A stretch of 64,000 nucleotides of DNA from Pseudomonas caricapapayae (GTDB taxonomy: Bacteria; Pseudomonadota; Gammaproteobacteria; Pseudomonadales; Pseudomonadaceae): the NCBI RefSeq assembly GCF_001400735.1, contig NZ_LJPW01000146.1, positions 62,001 through 126,000 of the forward strand, given 5' to 3'. Both the position numbers and the translations under genes were made by a program. Below are positions 1 to 8,533 of this stretch, one piece after another; positions within the stretch are counted from its first letter, which is position 1, and each line of letters opens with the position of its first letter. The notes under the pieces are model-generated. The model had not been told where the DNA came from, searched no databases, and worked only from the letters and a program-made list of their open reading frames with translations.

Positions 1-69
1 GTTGCACAGTATGGCTGTAAATCACTCAGGACAGTTAAGCTGGTGACTCCTACGCTGGAGCACTCTGTC

Positions 70-462
70 ATGCTGACCCTGGGAAACATTTTCGTGCTGA
101 TGCTGTTCGCGAGCGCTGCGGCCTGGTGGTGGCATGCCCATGGTCTGCGAGAAAAAGCGCTGGCCAGGGTCAAGCAGCATTGCGCACGCCTTGAACTGCA
201 ACTGCTGGACGACGCGGTTGCCCTGCGCCGTCTGACCTTTGCTCTGGACGCTCAGGGCCGCAAGCGTCTGGCACGCGTCTATGGTTTCGAGTTCACGGTA
301 ACCGGCGAGCAACGTCATCCCGGCACAATCACCATGTTTGGCGCACACACTGCGCAAATCGAACTGGCACCCTACCCGTTTGAAATCAAAACGCCACCAC
401 CTAGCGCCGAGATTATTCAAATGAGCGAGTGGCGGCAATCTCATCAGAAGTGGAAGCAGTAA
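70..462 (+). CDS. DUF3301 single-pass membrane protein
   Basis: A 130-residue protein with one hydrophobic segment at residues 3-20, rich in Trp and Ala, followed by a basic patch and a soluble tail. It matches my memory of the DUF3301 family, common in Pseudomonas and of unknown function. The segment near the N-terminus suggests an inner-membrane anchor with the bulk in the cytoplasm. A GTG codon in the same frame at 43 is possible, but the ATG at 70 directly precedes the membrane segment and is preferred. It converges on the GTPase gene to its right, with a repeat element between them. Confidence 0.7.
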   Translation: MLTLGNIFVLMLFASAAAWWWHAHGLREKALARVKQHCARLELQLLDDAVALRRLTFALDAQGRKRLARVYGFEFTVTGEQRHPGTITMFGAHTAQIELAPYPFEIKTPPPSAEIIQMSEWRQSHQKWKQ

Positions 463-598
463 GCGCGCACGATGCTCGTTGCCGCGATTCAGCGCTGATG
501 TCCACGCGTAAACCCGACTGACTATCGTGCCAATGCTCCGCGTTGGCATGCCGTTCCGCACGCTCCGCGTCCTGCCCTCAGCAAGCCACTAACACCCG
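462..598. repeat. Intergenic repeat copy (family 1)
   Basis: The gap between two convergent genes holds a G+C-rich imperfect palindrome. The part from about 522 to 575 (core CTCCGCGTTGGCATGCCGTT) closely resembles 18891-18952 and, as reverse complement, 21150-21202. No gene is seen here. Confidence 0.6.
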
Positions 599-1570
599 TC
601 ACACCAGACACTCCGCCATCTGCGCCTGTAACTCATCCACATCCTGCGCCACGGAAAAGATCAATTCCAGACGTGAATCCTGACGCCACTCGCTGCTCTG
701 CCACGCCAGCGGAGCACCCTCCACGACGTTGCCGGAATACCAACCGCCCTCGCTGTGGATGACCATCTTGGCTCGTCGCCACTCAAGGCCTTCCAGCCAG
801 TGCAACACGCGCTGCAGGTCGAAGCGCTGCGAAGGATGCCAACGCCAACCGATGCTCCAGCCGTCGTTGCTGACCTGACTCAGACAGATCGGCACCTTTG
901 GATCAGCCCATAGCGCCGGCAATTGGCCGACGCCGCCAGGCAGCGTCAGTTTATCCACAGCCTGGTTATCCACAGCCGACACACTGCCGAAGCCAGGCAG
1001 GCGGTCCAGCGGCAATTCTCCATGGCGGGTCCAGATCAAGGCATGCGGCGTCATTTGCTCAGTCAATGTCTGGCGAGAGATTTCATCCAGTTGCTCGGAC
1101 TTGTTCATGACCAGCAGGCCTGCACCGGCCAGCGCTTCCTGCTGAGTGATCGGCAGTGGCTGCCCGGCAAGCATTGCCTTTGCGTCCAGCACCATCACGC
1201 CGGGCTGAACCTCCAGTACGCCGCGCCAGGGTGCCTCGCGCAGTTGTTTCATCAGTTGCGCAGGATGGCCGAGCCCCGAGGGTTCGATCAGCAGGCGATC
1301 AGGCCGGGCTTTGCGCAACAAACGTCCCAGGCCGATCTGGAAAGGCACGCCGTTGACGCAACACAGGCAGCCGCCAGCCACTTCGCCAAGTGCGATACCA
1401 TCGGCATCCGTGGTCAGCAACGCAGCATCCAGGCCAATCTGGCCGAACTCATTGATCAACACGGCCCAGCGTTCATGAGCGGGTTTCTGCGCCAGCAGGC
1501 GCTTGATCAGGCTGGTCTTGCCGGCGCCCAGAGGGCCACCGATGACATGCGTCGGTATGTTTTGCAGCAT
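599..1570 (-). CDS. COG0523 (CobW/YjiA-type) GTPase
   Basis: A G3E-family P-loop GTPase of 323 residues. The Walker A motif GGPLGAGKTS lies at residues 11-20 and the COG0523 metal-binding signature CxCC (CLCC) at 68-71. The C-terminal half is the CobW C-terminal domain. Members of this family are proposed metal chaperones that hand Zn, Co or Ni to client proteins under metal shortage. It sits in a zinc-limitation cluster with ZigA, DUF1826 and an amidase, so zinc is the likely metal (inference). An in-frame ATG at 1600 would add 10 residues; neither start has a strong ribosome binding site, and I chose the one that places the P-loop at the usual distance from the N-terminus. Confidence 0.85.
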   Translation of the reverse strand: MLQNIPTHVIGGPLGAGKTSLIKRLLAQKPAHERWAVLINEFGQIGLDAALLTTDADGIALGEVAGGCLCCVNGVPFQIGLGRLLRKARPDRLLIEPSGLGHPAQLMKQLREAPWRGVLEVQPGVMVLDAKAMLAGQPLPITQQEALAGAGLLVMNKSEQLDEISRQTLTEQMTPHALIWTRHGELPLDRLPGFGSVSAVDNQAVDKLTLPGGVGQLPALWADPKVPICLSQVSNDGWSIGWRWHPSQRFDLQRVLHWLEGLEWRRAKMVIHSEGGWYSGNVVEGAPLAWQSSEWRQDSRLELIFSVAQDVDELQAQMAECLV

Positions 1571-1622
1571 GGGATCACTTTTGACGAATGCGTGGGTCAT
1601 TGAAGAGCAAGGAAGGGTAACG

Positions 1623-1997
1623 ATGCAAGTGATGTGGCAGTCTGCCCGCCTGGCACTGATGCTGCTGGCAGTGTGTTCAGGTACGGCGTGGGCCGAGGCC
1701 TGTCTGGTTCACAGCCAGGCCGAAAGGCTTGATGTAAAAGTCTGCCAGGAAAATATCAATATTCCGGCAAACCTGTTCCACGACAGTTTCTGCAAGCCAC
1801 AGCTGGCCGGGCAGAAGACCGAAACAACCTACTCGCAACAGTGCCCGGCAGGCGCTTTCGGCGTCTGCCGCAATGCGCAGGTCGCCAATCTGCCGTATCG
1901 CGAGCACATTCACTACTACGGCGTCGCTGGCGACGCGCTGTACCTCAAGCCTTTCTGTGAAGGCCAGAGCAAGGGGCAATGGATAACACCTGAATAA
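1623..1997 (+). CDS. Small secreted Cys-rich protein
   Basis: A 124-residue protein with a clear Sec signal peptide (residues 1-24, ending GTAWA) and six cysteines in the mature part, spaced as if for disulfides. A good ribosome binding site (AAGGAAGGG) precedes the ATG at 1623. It is divergent from the first COG0523 GTPase and convergent with DUF1826, so it lies inside the zinc cluster but has its own promoter or is read from an overlapping one. I do not recognise a function. A periplasmic metal-related or redox role is only a guess from context. Confidence 0.6.
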   Translation: MQVMWQSARLALMLLAVCSGTAWAEACLVHSQAERLDVKVCQENINIPANLFHDSFCKPQLAGQKTETTYSQQCPAGAFGVCRNAQVANLPYREHIHYYGVAGDALYLKPFCEGQSKGQWITPE

Positions 1998-1999
1998 AT

Positions 2000-2650
2000 T
2001 CAGGCAAGCCAGTCCAAAGTCAGAATCAACCTGCGCTCGTTACGCAGCAGTTGCGGCGAGCGGTGGATCAAACCGAAGCCTTCATTGCCATGCCAGCGTT
2101 CGCCCTTGAGCAGTGCCACTTCTCCGCTGTTGATTTGCCGGATGTCGGCAGCGCTGGTGGGCTCGGCGTCCAGTTGACCGAGGTGTTTGCGGTCCATCAC
2201 TCCTTCGTGCAGCCATTGGCTGCCAACGCCGCCATATGTGGTGATAAGGCGCACCGGCACATGATCGACATGAAAGCGCGGGCACATGGCCTTGTCGAGT
2301 ACCCGCAGGCGCAGGCCAACGCACTCTGCGCCCAACAGACAGGCGTAGGCACTGACCAGCCAGGAAACATCGGCAATGAAGCCCTGATAACCCTGCAGAT
2401 CGGAATATCCTCGCGCCAGCGCACTCAGGTCAGGCTCGACTTCGCCCCCTTTCACTTCCAGAGTCATGGACTCGGCAAGAGGCTCGCCCATCGACAGCAG
2501 CAAGGCACCGAAATCTTCTATGTGCGCTGGTAGTTGACGCTGCCAGACCGCGAGGTTGACGCCATCCTGCAGAATCTCGCTCAATACTTCAGGCGCGCTG
2601 CCCTGCGCCTGACGAACGGCTGCTCTCGGCTCCAAACGATAGGCCAGCAT
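2000..2650 (-). CDS. DUF1826 family protein
   Basis: A 216-residue cytoplasmic protein that I assign to DUF1826 from overall appearance and from its position beside a COG0523 GTPase, where this family is usually found. The start codon overlaps the zigA stop by one base (TGATG), so it is translationally coupled and in the same operon. Histidine motifs in the C-terminal half (HVDHVPVR, WHGNEG, HRSPQ) resemble a cupin or oxygenase-type metal site, but no fold can be proven by eye. It probably acts with ZigA in zinc-limited cells (inference from operon and operator). Confidence 0.75.
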   Translation of the reverse strand: MLAYRLEPRAAVRQAQGSAPEVLSEILQDGVNLAVWQRQLPAHIEDFGALLLSMGEPLAESMTLEVKGGEVEPDLSALARGYSDLQGYQGFIADVSWLVSAYACLLGAECVGLRLRVLDKAMCPRFHVDHVPVRLITTYGGVGSQWLHEGVMDRKHLGQLDAEPTSAADIRQINSGEVALLKGERWHGNEGFGLIHRSPQLLRNERRLILTLDWLA

Positions 2651-3861
2651 CAGGCAGCCACCTCTTCTTCGTACCAGTCGCCGAAAGGATCGGCCAGCGT
2701 GCGCCAGCGCTCGACACCCTCCGCCAGCTCGGCATCCGTGAGCAGACACTGGTCAAGCTCGGCCGTCAGCAAGGCAAAGTCGATGTTCTGGCCGATGAAC
2801 ACCAGTTCCTGGCGACAGTCGCCGGTTTCAGTTGACCAGTTCTCCAGGATGGACCTGACACTTTCCCTGTCCTCGGGCCAGCCGTCGCGCGTCACGAAAC
2901 GCCACCAGCGTCCGGCAAAGCCGTGGCGCATCAAGCCGCCCGCCTGTGACCAGCTGCCCGCATCCTTGTACTTGTTGGCCAGCCAGAAGAAGCCCTTGGA
3001 GCGCAGCAACTTGCCATTGGTCCACGGACGATTGATGAAATTGAAAAAGCGCTCCGGGTGGAACGGGCGACGAGCGCGATAGGCCGTTGATGCGATGCCG
3101 TACTCTTCGGTTTCCGGAACATGTTCGCCGCGCATTTCCTTGAGCCAGCCGGGTGCCCGGGAAGCGCGTTCAAAGTCGAAGCGTCCGGTGTTGAGAATCC
3201 TCGCCAGTGGAACCTGGCCCATCACCATCGGCACGATTTCAGCTTCGGGGTTCAGGCGTTTCAAAATGGCCATCAGCTCCTCGCGCTCGCTGGAACTGAT
3301 CAGGTCAATCTTACTGAGCAGAATGACGTCGGCAAATTCGATCTGCTCGATCAGCAGGTCGGTGATCGAACGGTCATCGTCGTCACCCAGGCTTTCCCCA
3401 CGCGTGGATAAACCGTCTGCCGCCTCGTAATCAAGCATGAAGTTCACGCCATCCACGACGGTGACCATCGTGTCCAGGCGGGCCAGATCCATCAGGCTTT
3501 TGCCAGCCTCATCACGGAAGGTGAAGGTCTCGGCCACTGGCAACGGTTCGGAGATCCCAGTGGACTCAATCAACAGGTAGTCAAAACGGCCATCCTGCGC
3601 GAGGCGGCTGACCTCTTCGAGCAAGTCTTCACGCAAGGTGCAGCAGATGCAGCCATTGCTCATCTCGATCAGCTTTTCTTCGGCGCGATTCAGGCTGACA
3701 TCGCGCTGAACTTCACTGCCATCGATATTGATCTCACTCATGTCGTTGACGATCACGGCAACCCGCAGGTTTTCACGATTGCGCAGCACGTAATTGAGTA
3801 AAGTGCTTTTACCGGCGCCAAGAAAACCGGACAGGACGGTAACGGGTAGAAGATTGGCCAT
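2650..3861 (-). CDS. zigA: Zinc-responsive COG0523 GTPase ZigA
   Basis: A 403-residue G3E GTPase. Walker A is GFLGAGKST (residues 12-20), the CxCC metal motif is CICC (71-74), and a G4-like SKID motif follows; an acidic insert (GDDDD) and a long CobW C-terminal domain complete it. ZigA-type proteins are zinc metallochaperone GTPases induced by zinc starvation through Zur. The start lies about 90 bp from a perfect Zur core at 3951-3965, consistent with that regulation. It is the first gene of a coupled pair with DUF1826. Length and motifs are typical and nothing is missing. Confidence 0.9.
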   Translation of the reverse strand: MANLLPVTVLSGFLGAGKSTLLNYVLRNRENLRVAVIVNDMSEINIDGSEVQRDVSLNRAEEKLIEMSNGCICCTLREDLLEEVSRLAQDGRFDYLLIESTGISEPLPVAETFTFRDEAGKSLMDLARLDTMVTVVDGVNFMLDYEAADGLSTRGESLGDDDDRSITDLLIEQIEFADVILLSKIDLISSSEREELMAILKRLNPEAEIVPMVMGQVPLARILNTGRFDFERASRAPGWLKEMRGEHVPETEEYGIASTAYRARRPFHPERFFNFINRPWTNGKLLRSKGFFWLANKYKDAGSWSQAGGLMRHGFAGRWWRFVTRDGWPEDRESVRSILENWSTETGDCRQELVFIGQNIDFALLTAELDQCLLTDAELAEGVERWRTLADPFGDWYEEEVAA

Positions 3862-3950
3862 CAGGATTCTCCAGGCAGCTGCAAGGCTTTGGCCTTGTTC
3901 ATGTCGACTGCAACGAATCCCTCAGGCAGCCGACGCTAATCACATCGAGA

Positions 3951-3965
3951 TGTTATAGTATAACA
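3951..3965. promoter_or_regulatory. Zur operator (bidirectional)
   Basis: TGTTATAGTATAACA is a perfect palindrome around a central G and equals the core of the known enterobacterial and pseudomonad Zur box (TGTTATANTATAACA). It lies between divergent zigA and the small secreted-protein gene at 4002, so it can repress both when zinc is sufficient. Confidence 0.88.
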
Positions 3966-4001
3966 AGTCAAAATAGCTACGGCTTTGGTGAAGGGATCTT
4001 C

Positions 4002-4385
4002 ATGAAACGGGTTTCAACAGGCTTGATCGCGCTGCTCATCAGCACGCATTTGATGGCGTCACCACCCAGACCTTCTGCCGATCTCGCCACCTGTACCCGC
4101 AGCGCAACGGTGCTTGCCTGCAAAGATGCATCAGGCAACAGCTACAGCGTGGCCACTGCAGGATCAACGACCTGGCTAAAGGGTTACGAGAAGCTCGATA
4201 AGCGTCGCTGGGCGCAAACCAACAGTCGCTACGGTCAACTGACGTTTTTTACCGGGCTGGCGTCCAATGGCGAAACCTGGATAGGCACCGTCCAGCGCGT
4301 AGGCTGGACGACCATTACGCGGGTATCCAGCTCAAGCGGCACACGCAGCAAGATCATCTGCAGCCGACTGAACGGCTGCCGCTGA
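4002..4385 (+). CDS. Small secreted protein, Zur-controlled
   Basis: A 127-residue protein with a signal peptide (about residues 1-19, ending LMAS) and four Cys in the mature chain (two near the N-terminus, two in the last ten residues). The middle, rich in Gly, Thr and Trp, looks beta-rich. Its start is 36 bp from the palindromic Zur core at 3951-3965, so expression in zinc-poor cells is likely. It converges on the amidase gene with only 5 bp between stops. Function is unknown; periplasmic location is inferred from the signal. Confidence 0.7.
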   Translation: MKRVSTGLIALLISTHLMASPPRPSADLATCTRSATVLACKDASGNSYSVATAGSTTWLKGYEKLDKRRWAQTNSRYGQLTFFTGLASNGETWIGTVQRVGWTTITRVSSSSGTRSKIICSRLNGCR

Positions 4386-4390
4386 TTTGG

Positions 4391-5614
4391 TCAGACTTGC
4401 TGCTCTTGTTTCTGCGCCTGTAACCAGGCCATGTGCGAGTCCACCGGCGGGTTACGCTGGAAGTAGCGCTGCAAGCCATCGAACAAACCATCTGCAACCG
4501 CCTGCTGGTGGCGCGCGGTGACCAGACGCTGACTGTCGCGACTGTTGGAGATAAATCCGGTTTCGACCAGAATCGACGGCACATCCGGAGATTTGAGAAC
4601 GGCGAACCCGGCCTGCTCCACGCGCTTCTGATGCAGCGTGGTGATCCCTTCCAGACTGCCTAGCACGGTGTGGCCCAGTTGCAGACTGGCGGCAATGGTG
4701 GCGTTCATCGACATGTCGAGAATCACCCCGGCGAGCATCGGATCCTTGTCCTTCAGGTTGAGCAGCGACGTCGCACCCAACAAGTCTGCACCGTTTTCCC
4801 GTTGAGCCATGAAGCGTGCCGTTGCCGAGGTTGCTCCGCCTTCTGAAAGGGCAAATACCGAAGCACCAGACGCCGTCAGACGAGGCGCAGCATCAGCGTG
4901 AACAGAGATGAACATGTCGGCGTTGGACTTGTGCGCGAACTCGACGCGCTTGCGCAGCGGTACGAAGAAGTCATCGTTGCGCACCAGTCGTACGTCGAAG
5001 CCCTTCTCGCGCTTCAAGCGCCTGGCCAGCAACTGGGCGATGGAAAGCACCACATCTTTCTCGCGCTCGCCCCGTGAACCCACGGCACCCGGGTCCTTGC
5101 CGCCGTGACCGGCATCGACCACCACCATGATGTCGCGTCCGGTGTGGGCCTTGCTCTGGATAGGTACAGGCACCGGCGGCGGTAGCTCAGCCATCTGCAC
5201 CGGGGCACGAGCCGTAGAACTCATGTCCAGTACCAGCCGATGCCCCTGCCCGCCTTCCGGCCCGAGCAGGAAACTGTTGAGTTGTACCGGCGCGGTAAGG
5301 TCCAGCACGATACGTGTATCGTCACCCTGGCCGTAGTGCCCGGAGCGAATTGATTTGATAACCGTACGGTCCAGTGCCAGCTGGCTGAAGTCACCGGTCA
5401 GACGTGATCCGCTGACATCAATGATCAGACGGTCAGGTGCAGTAAGCGTGAAGGTTTTGTATTGAACCGGGCCGCTCAGATCAAGGACCAGCCGAAGTTT
5501 GTCGTTGGTACGCCACAGCCGGGCGTTACGAATCTGTGTGGCGTACGCACCCAACGGCAACGTCAGAGCCGCGCTGGCCAGCAGCATGTTGAGCAACACT
5601 TGGCGTCGGTGCAT
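4391..5614 (-). CDS. amiC: N-acetylmuramoyl-L-alanine amidase, AmiC type
   Basis: A zinc amidase that cuts the bond between N-acetylmuramic acid and L-alanine in peptidoglycan during daughter-cell separation. It has a Tat-like leader (HRRQVLLN), an AMIN domain (about 30-130) and an Amidase_3 domain (about 160-390). The zinc ligands are visible: His170 (DAGHGG), Glu185 and His239 (SVHAD), with catalytic Glu351 (VETGF). A TTG at 5626 would add four residues. P. aeruginosa carries an amidase gene in its zinc-starvation cluster, and a weak Zur-like site lies 60 bp upstream here. Making a second amidase in zinc-poor cells would fit replacement of a demetallated enzyme (inference). Confidence 0.9.
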   Translation of the reverse strand: MHRRQVLLNMLLASAALTLPLGAYATQIRNARLWRTNDKLRLVLDLSGPVQYKTFTLTAPDRLIIDVSGSRLTGDFSQLALDRTVIKSIRSGHYGQGDDTRIVLDLTAPVQLNSFLLGPEGGQGHRLVLDMSSTARAPVQMAELPPPVPVPIQSKAHTGRDIMVVVDAGHGGKDPGAVGSRGEREKDVVLSIAQLLARRLKREKGFDVRLVRNDDFFVPLRKRVEFAHKSNADMFISVHADAAPRLTASGASVFALSEGGATSATARFMAQRENGADLLGATSLLNLKDKDPMLAGVILDMSMNATIAASLQLGHTVLGSLEGITTLHQKRVEQAGFAVLKSPDVPSILVETGFISNSRDSQRLVTARHQQAVADGLFDGLQRYFQRNPPVDSHMAWLQAQKQEQQV

Positions 5615-5673
5615 GGAACGTCTCAAAGAGCAAATTGAGCATCCCGGCTCACGAAGGGTTCATCCACATCATT

Positions 5674-5688
5674 AGTAACAATATAACA
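5674..5688. promoter_or_regulatory. Weak Zur-like box upstream of amiC
   Basis: AGTAACAATATAACA has an intact right half-site (TATAACA) and a degenerate left half (4 of 7 matches). It sits 60 bp before the amiC ATG. The fit is weaker than at the other three boxes in the window, so regulation by Zur is plausible but not secure. Confidence 0.45.
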
Positions 5689-5781
5689 TGCAGTTACGGA
5701 CGAAAGATGAAGCCCTTCATGAAGATTCCGTCATCTGGCACCGCTGCAGCAGCGACAAAAAGTCATCACCTCAAGACAGCG

Positions 5782-5797
5782 TGTTCCACGTGGAACA
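5782..5797. other. parS: parS centromere site (perfect)
   Basis: TGTTCCACGTGGAACA is a perfect 16-bp palindrome and matches the chromosomal ParB-binding parS consensus of Pseudomonas. It lies in the gap between amiC and the DUF3617 gene. parA and parB are encoded at 59.3-60.9 kb of this window, which supports a functional centromere-like site. Confidence 0.9.
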
Positions 5798-5814
5798 TAA
5801 GTCTCTGAATTTGA

Positions 5815-6336
5815 TCAGGTACGCGGAGCCACATTGCCACACTGCGGGCCCAGCCACACGGCACGAGTATCCATGCTTCCGTTCTGTTGCTGACCAGTGG
5901 CGTTGAAAGTACCCACCACGTTCGTGGTGAATTCACGATCACTCAGGAATTTCGCCTGCCCGGTACCTTGAGCTTTCGGGCAACTGAACTGGAAGTTCCA
6001 GGTCTTGCCGTTTCTTGCAGTAATCTTTTGCGTGCATCCGGAAGCCGGATCAGTGAGCGGGATATCGTCCGACTGTACTTGGGCCTGTGTCAGGCAGGCT
6101 CTCACGCCTTTGCCGCCGAGCGTGACGCCTTGCTTCTTCATCATCTGTTCCATCATGGCGCGCTGCTCAGGCGGCAGGTTCTGCAATTGCCCCAGCATCA
6201 ACTGCATGTCCGGCAGTTGTTGTCCGTCCACCTTCATATTGCTCGACGTCAGCTCCCACAACCCCGGCTGCAGCATTTGAGCTTGAGCCAGAGGGGTAGC
6301 CAGGCAAAACATCCAGGCCAACATACGTTTGTTCAT
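5815..6336 (-). CDS. DUF3617 secreted protein
   Basis: A 173-residue protein with a signal peptide (residues 1-19, ending PLAQA) and the DUF3617 pattern: an early PGLWE motif, a mid-chain ACLT segment with Cys, and further Cys residues for disulfides. The family is periplasmic and of unknown function. The ATG at 6336 is chosen because it directly begins the signal peptide. It is divergent from cardiolipin synthase. Confidence 0.8.
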   Translation of the reverse strand: MNKRMLAWMFCLATPLAQAQMLQPGLWELTSSNMKVDGQQLPDMQLMLGQLQNLPPEQRAMMEQMMKKQGVTLGGKGVRACLTQAQVQSDDIPLTDPASGCTQKITARNGKTWNFQFSCPKAQGTGQAKFLSDREFTTNVVGTFNATGQQQNGSMDTRAVWLGPQCGNVAPRT

Positions 6337-6497
6337 TTCAAGATTCCTGATGGACGATTGCAGATGTAAACGCGGCCAGAGTGATCCAGCCGAAAGATAA
6401 GCCTTAGACGGCACAGGGACCGCCCAGTTGCACCGGGAATAAAATAGCGACATTCGGGTCCAGCTGTGGTCTGTTAGGCAGCAAAGGCGAGGAGCAT

Positions 6498-6513
6498 TGT
6501 TCCACATGGATTA
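6498..6513. other. Degenerate parS-like site over cls start
   Basis: TGTTCCACATGGATTA matches the parS palindrome at 13 of 16 positions, with an intact left half. It overlaps the cardiolipin synthase start codon (ATG at 6506), 700 bp from the perfect site. It may be a weak secondary ParB site or chance. Confidence 0.3.
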
Positions 6514-7945
6514 TCACGACCCGTACTTTTTCGGTTATGTCCTCGGTTTCATTCATTTGCTCGGCACAGGTGCAGCCATTCACGCATTGCTGACCGTGCG
6601 CACCTCTCAAGGGGCGATTGCCTGGGCGATGCCGCTGCTGTTCATCCCCTACTTCACCCTGCTGCCTTATCTGGTGTTCGGCAGAAGCTCGTTCGACGCC
6701 TATATCAAGGCACGTCGCCAAGCCAACCAGGAAATGCGAATTGCGATTGGCAGCCTGAACTGGCGGCCCTGGATCGAGGAGGCTGTAGCAGCACGCCGCT
6801 CGGATGCCTATGCGGCACTGCGTGCAATGCCCAAACTGGGGAACATGCCTGCACTGGCCAACAATAAGGTCAGGCTGTTGATTAACGGCGAAGAAACTTT
6901 CGGGGCAATTTTTAAAGCCATCGGCGAGGCTAAAAAAACCATTCTGATTCAGTTCTTCATCATTCATGACGACAAGCTGGGTCGTCAGTTGCAAACCCTG
7001 CTGCTGGAAAAAGCTGCCGAGGGCGTAGCGATTTTCGTGCTTTACGACCGGATCGGCAGTCACGCCTTGCCAGGCAGCTATATCGACACCTTACGCGACG
7101 GTGGCGTGCAGATAAAAGCCTTTGCCACGCGTGGCGGCTGGCTCAATCGCTTTCAGATCAACTTCCGCAACCACCGCAAGATCGTCGTTGTCGATGGCCT
7201 GAAGGGCTATATGGGCGGGCATAACGTCGGTGATGAATACATGGGGCTGAAGCCACCGCTGGCACCGTGGCGCGATACCCATGTAGAAGTCATCGGCCCG
7301 GTAGTCGCCTGTCTGCAGGAGTCGTTCGCCGAAGACTGGTTCTGGGCCACTCGCGAACTGCCACCGCTGAGTCTGCCTGACGAATTTCCCGAAGACGGTG
7401 TGCTCTGTCAGTTGCTGACCAGTGGTCCGGCCGATGCACAGGAAACCTGCTCGCTGTTCTTCGTCGAAGCCATCCATGCTGCCGAAGAGCGAGTGTGGAT
7501 CACCAGTCCTTATTTCATCCCGGACGAAGCTGTGAGCGCCGCTCTGACCCTGGCTGTGTTACGCGGGGTGGATGTGCGCCTGCTGCTGCCCTCGCGCCCC
7601 GATCATTACGTGGTGTACGCAGCCTCCAGCCTGTACGCCTTCGATGCGGTGCGTGCCGGCGTGCGGGTATTCCGATACGAACCGGGCTTTCTGCACCAGA
7701 AGGTCGTGCTGGTCGATAACGAAATCACCGCAATAGGCAGCGCAAACCTCGACAACCGCTCGTTCCGCCTCAACTTCGAACTGATGCTGCTAACCGTCGA
7801 CAGCGACTTTTCCCGTCAGGTCGAAGCCATGCTCACTGCCGATTTTGCCCTCGCGCGAGAAATATCCATCCAGGAAAGCCACGAGACACGGCGCCTTCAT
7901 CAGTTAGGCATGCGCGTTGCGAGGCTGATCTCGCCGATTTTGTGA
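6506..7945 (+). CDS. cls: Cardiolipin synthase A
   Basis: An inner-membrane phospholipase D-superfamily enzyme that joins two phosphatidylglycerols to make cardiolipin and glycerol. It is about 479 residues long. Two N-terminal membrane segments (about 8-30 and 38-60) come first, then two PLD domains with HKD motifs: [10 protein letters not shown] near residues 219-228 and HQKVVLVDN near 395-403. The ATG at 6506 (MDYHDPYF) is preferred to a TTG at 6497. Length and motifs are those of ClsA. It follows no operon; the upstream gene is divergent. Confidence 0.93.
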   Translation: MDYHDPYFFGYVLGFIHLLGTGAAIHALLTVRTSQGAIAWAMPLLFIPYFTLLPYLVFGRSSFDAYIKARRQANQEMRIAIGSLNWRPWIEEAVAARRSDAYAALRAMPKLGNMPALANNKVRLLINGEETFGAIFKAIGEAKKTILIQFFIIHDDKLGRQLQTLLLEKAAEGVAIFVLYDRIGSHALPGSYIDTLRDGGVQIKAFATRGGWLNRFQINFRNHRKIVVVDGLKGYMGGHNVGDEYMGLKPPLAPWRDTHVEVIGPVVACLQESFAEDWFWATRELPPLSLPDEFPEDGVLCQLLTSGPADAQETCSLFFVEAIHAAEERVWITSPYFIPDEAVSAALTLAVLRGVDVRLLLPSRPDHYVVYAASSLYAFDAVRAGVRVFRYEPGFLHQKVVLVDNEITAIGSANLDNRSFRLNFELMLLTVDSDFSRQVEAMLTADFALAREISIQESHETRRLHQLGMRVARLISPIL

Positions 7946-8026
7946 GGACAGCCCATTGCGATAGTCAGTGCGCTGTGAACATTGGATAAACAGCTAATAT
8001 TCTCTAAAATCTTGATCAACACCGGC

Positions 8027-8530
8027 ATGGACATTGGCATTGATAGACTTACTGGACTCAGCATGAAGACGTCACTGCAGCAGGTATTACAGGCTGAGCA
8101 AATCGACGATCTGAAGAGGCTCGGTACATTCATCGACGTGAAAAAATGCATCGAGGCTCAGTTGATGTTGAAACTTGGCGTTAACGGCTGGATGGCATTG
8201 TGCTCAAAGCTTGAAGCCCTCCGCGCAGCGCTACGCGCGAATAACGCCTCTGTGCAATTGGCTGCCCGTGAGAAAACCTTCAAAGACGCCAGACGCAGAC
8301 TCTCAGAAAGCCTTGGTTTTAAGATAACGGCAAAAAATCAGACAGAGCTCGACCGGGTCATTCAAACGTGCTCGATGTATAGGTTTAATCACGCCACTGA
8401 TCCGCACAAACGCTTTGAACAAAATAAACGCAGAAATTTTATAAACAGTTCGAAACTGGAAGGCATTCATCTACACTTCACTGACGAAGAAACGTCGTTG
8501 GAGATGATACTGGCTAAACACAGAAGATGA
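8027..8530 (+). CDS. YhfG-like Fic antitoxin with long N-terminal extension
   Basis: The last 51 residues (from an internal ATG at 8375) look like YhfG, the small antitoxin of Fic toxins: a basic KRRNF stretch followed by SSKLEG, which fits the S/TxxxE(G/N) inhibitory helix that blocks ATP binding in Fic proteins. The same frame is open for more than 110 codons upstream, reading as helical protein. So this is either a two-domain antitoxin starting near 8027 or 8063, or a short YhfG translated from 8375 behind a remnant. No start has a clear ribosome binding site. The Fic toxin begins 3 bp after the stop, the usual antitoxin-toxin order. Confidence 0.6.
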   Translation: MDIGIDRLTGLSMKTSLQQVLQAEQIDDLKRLGTFIDVKKCIEAQLMLKLGVNGWMALCSKLEALRAALRANNASVQLAAREKTFKDARRRLSESLGFKITAKNQTELDRVIQTCSMYRFNHATDPHKRFEQNKRRNFINSSKLEGIHLHFTDEETSLEMILAKHRR

Positions 8531-8533
8531 TCA

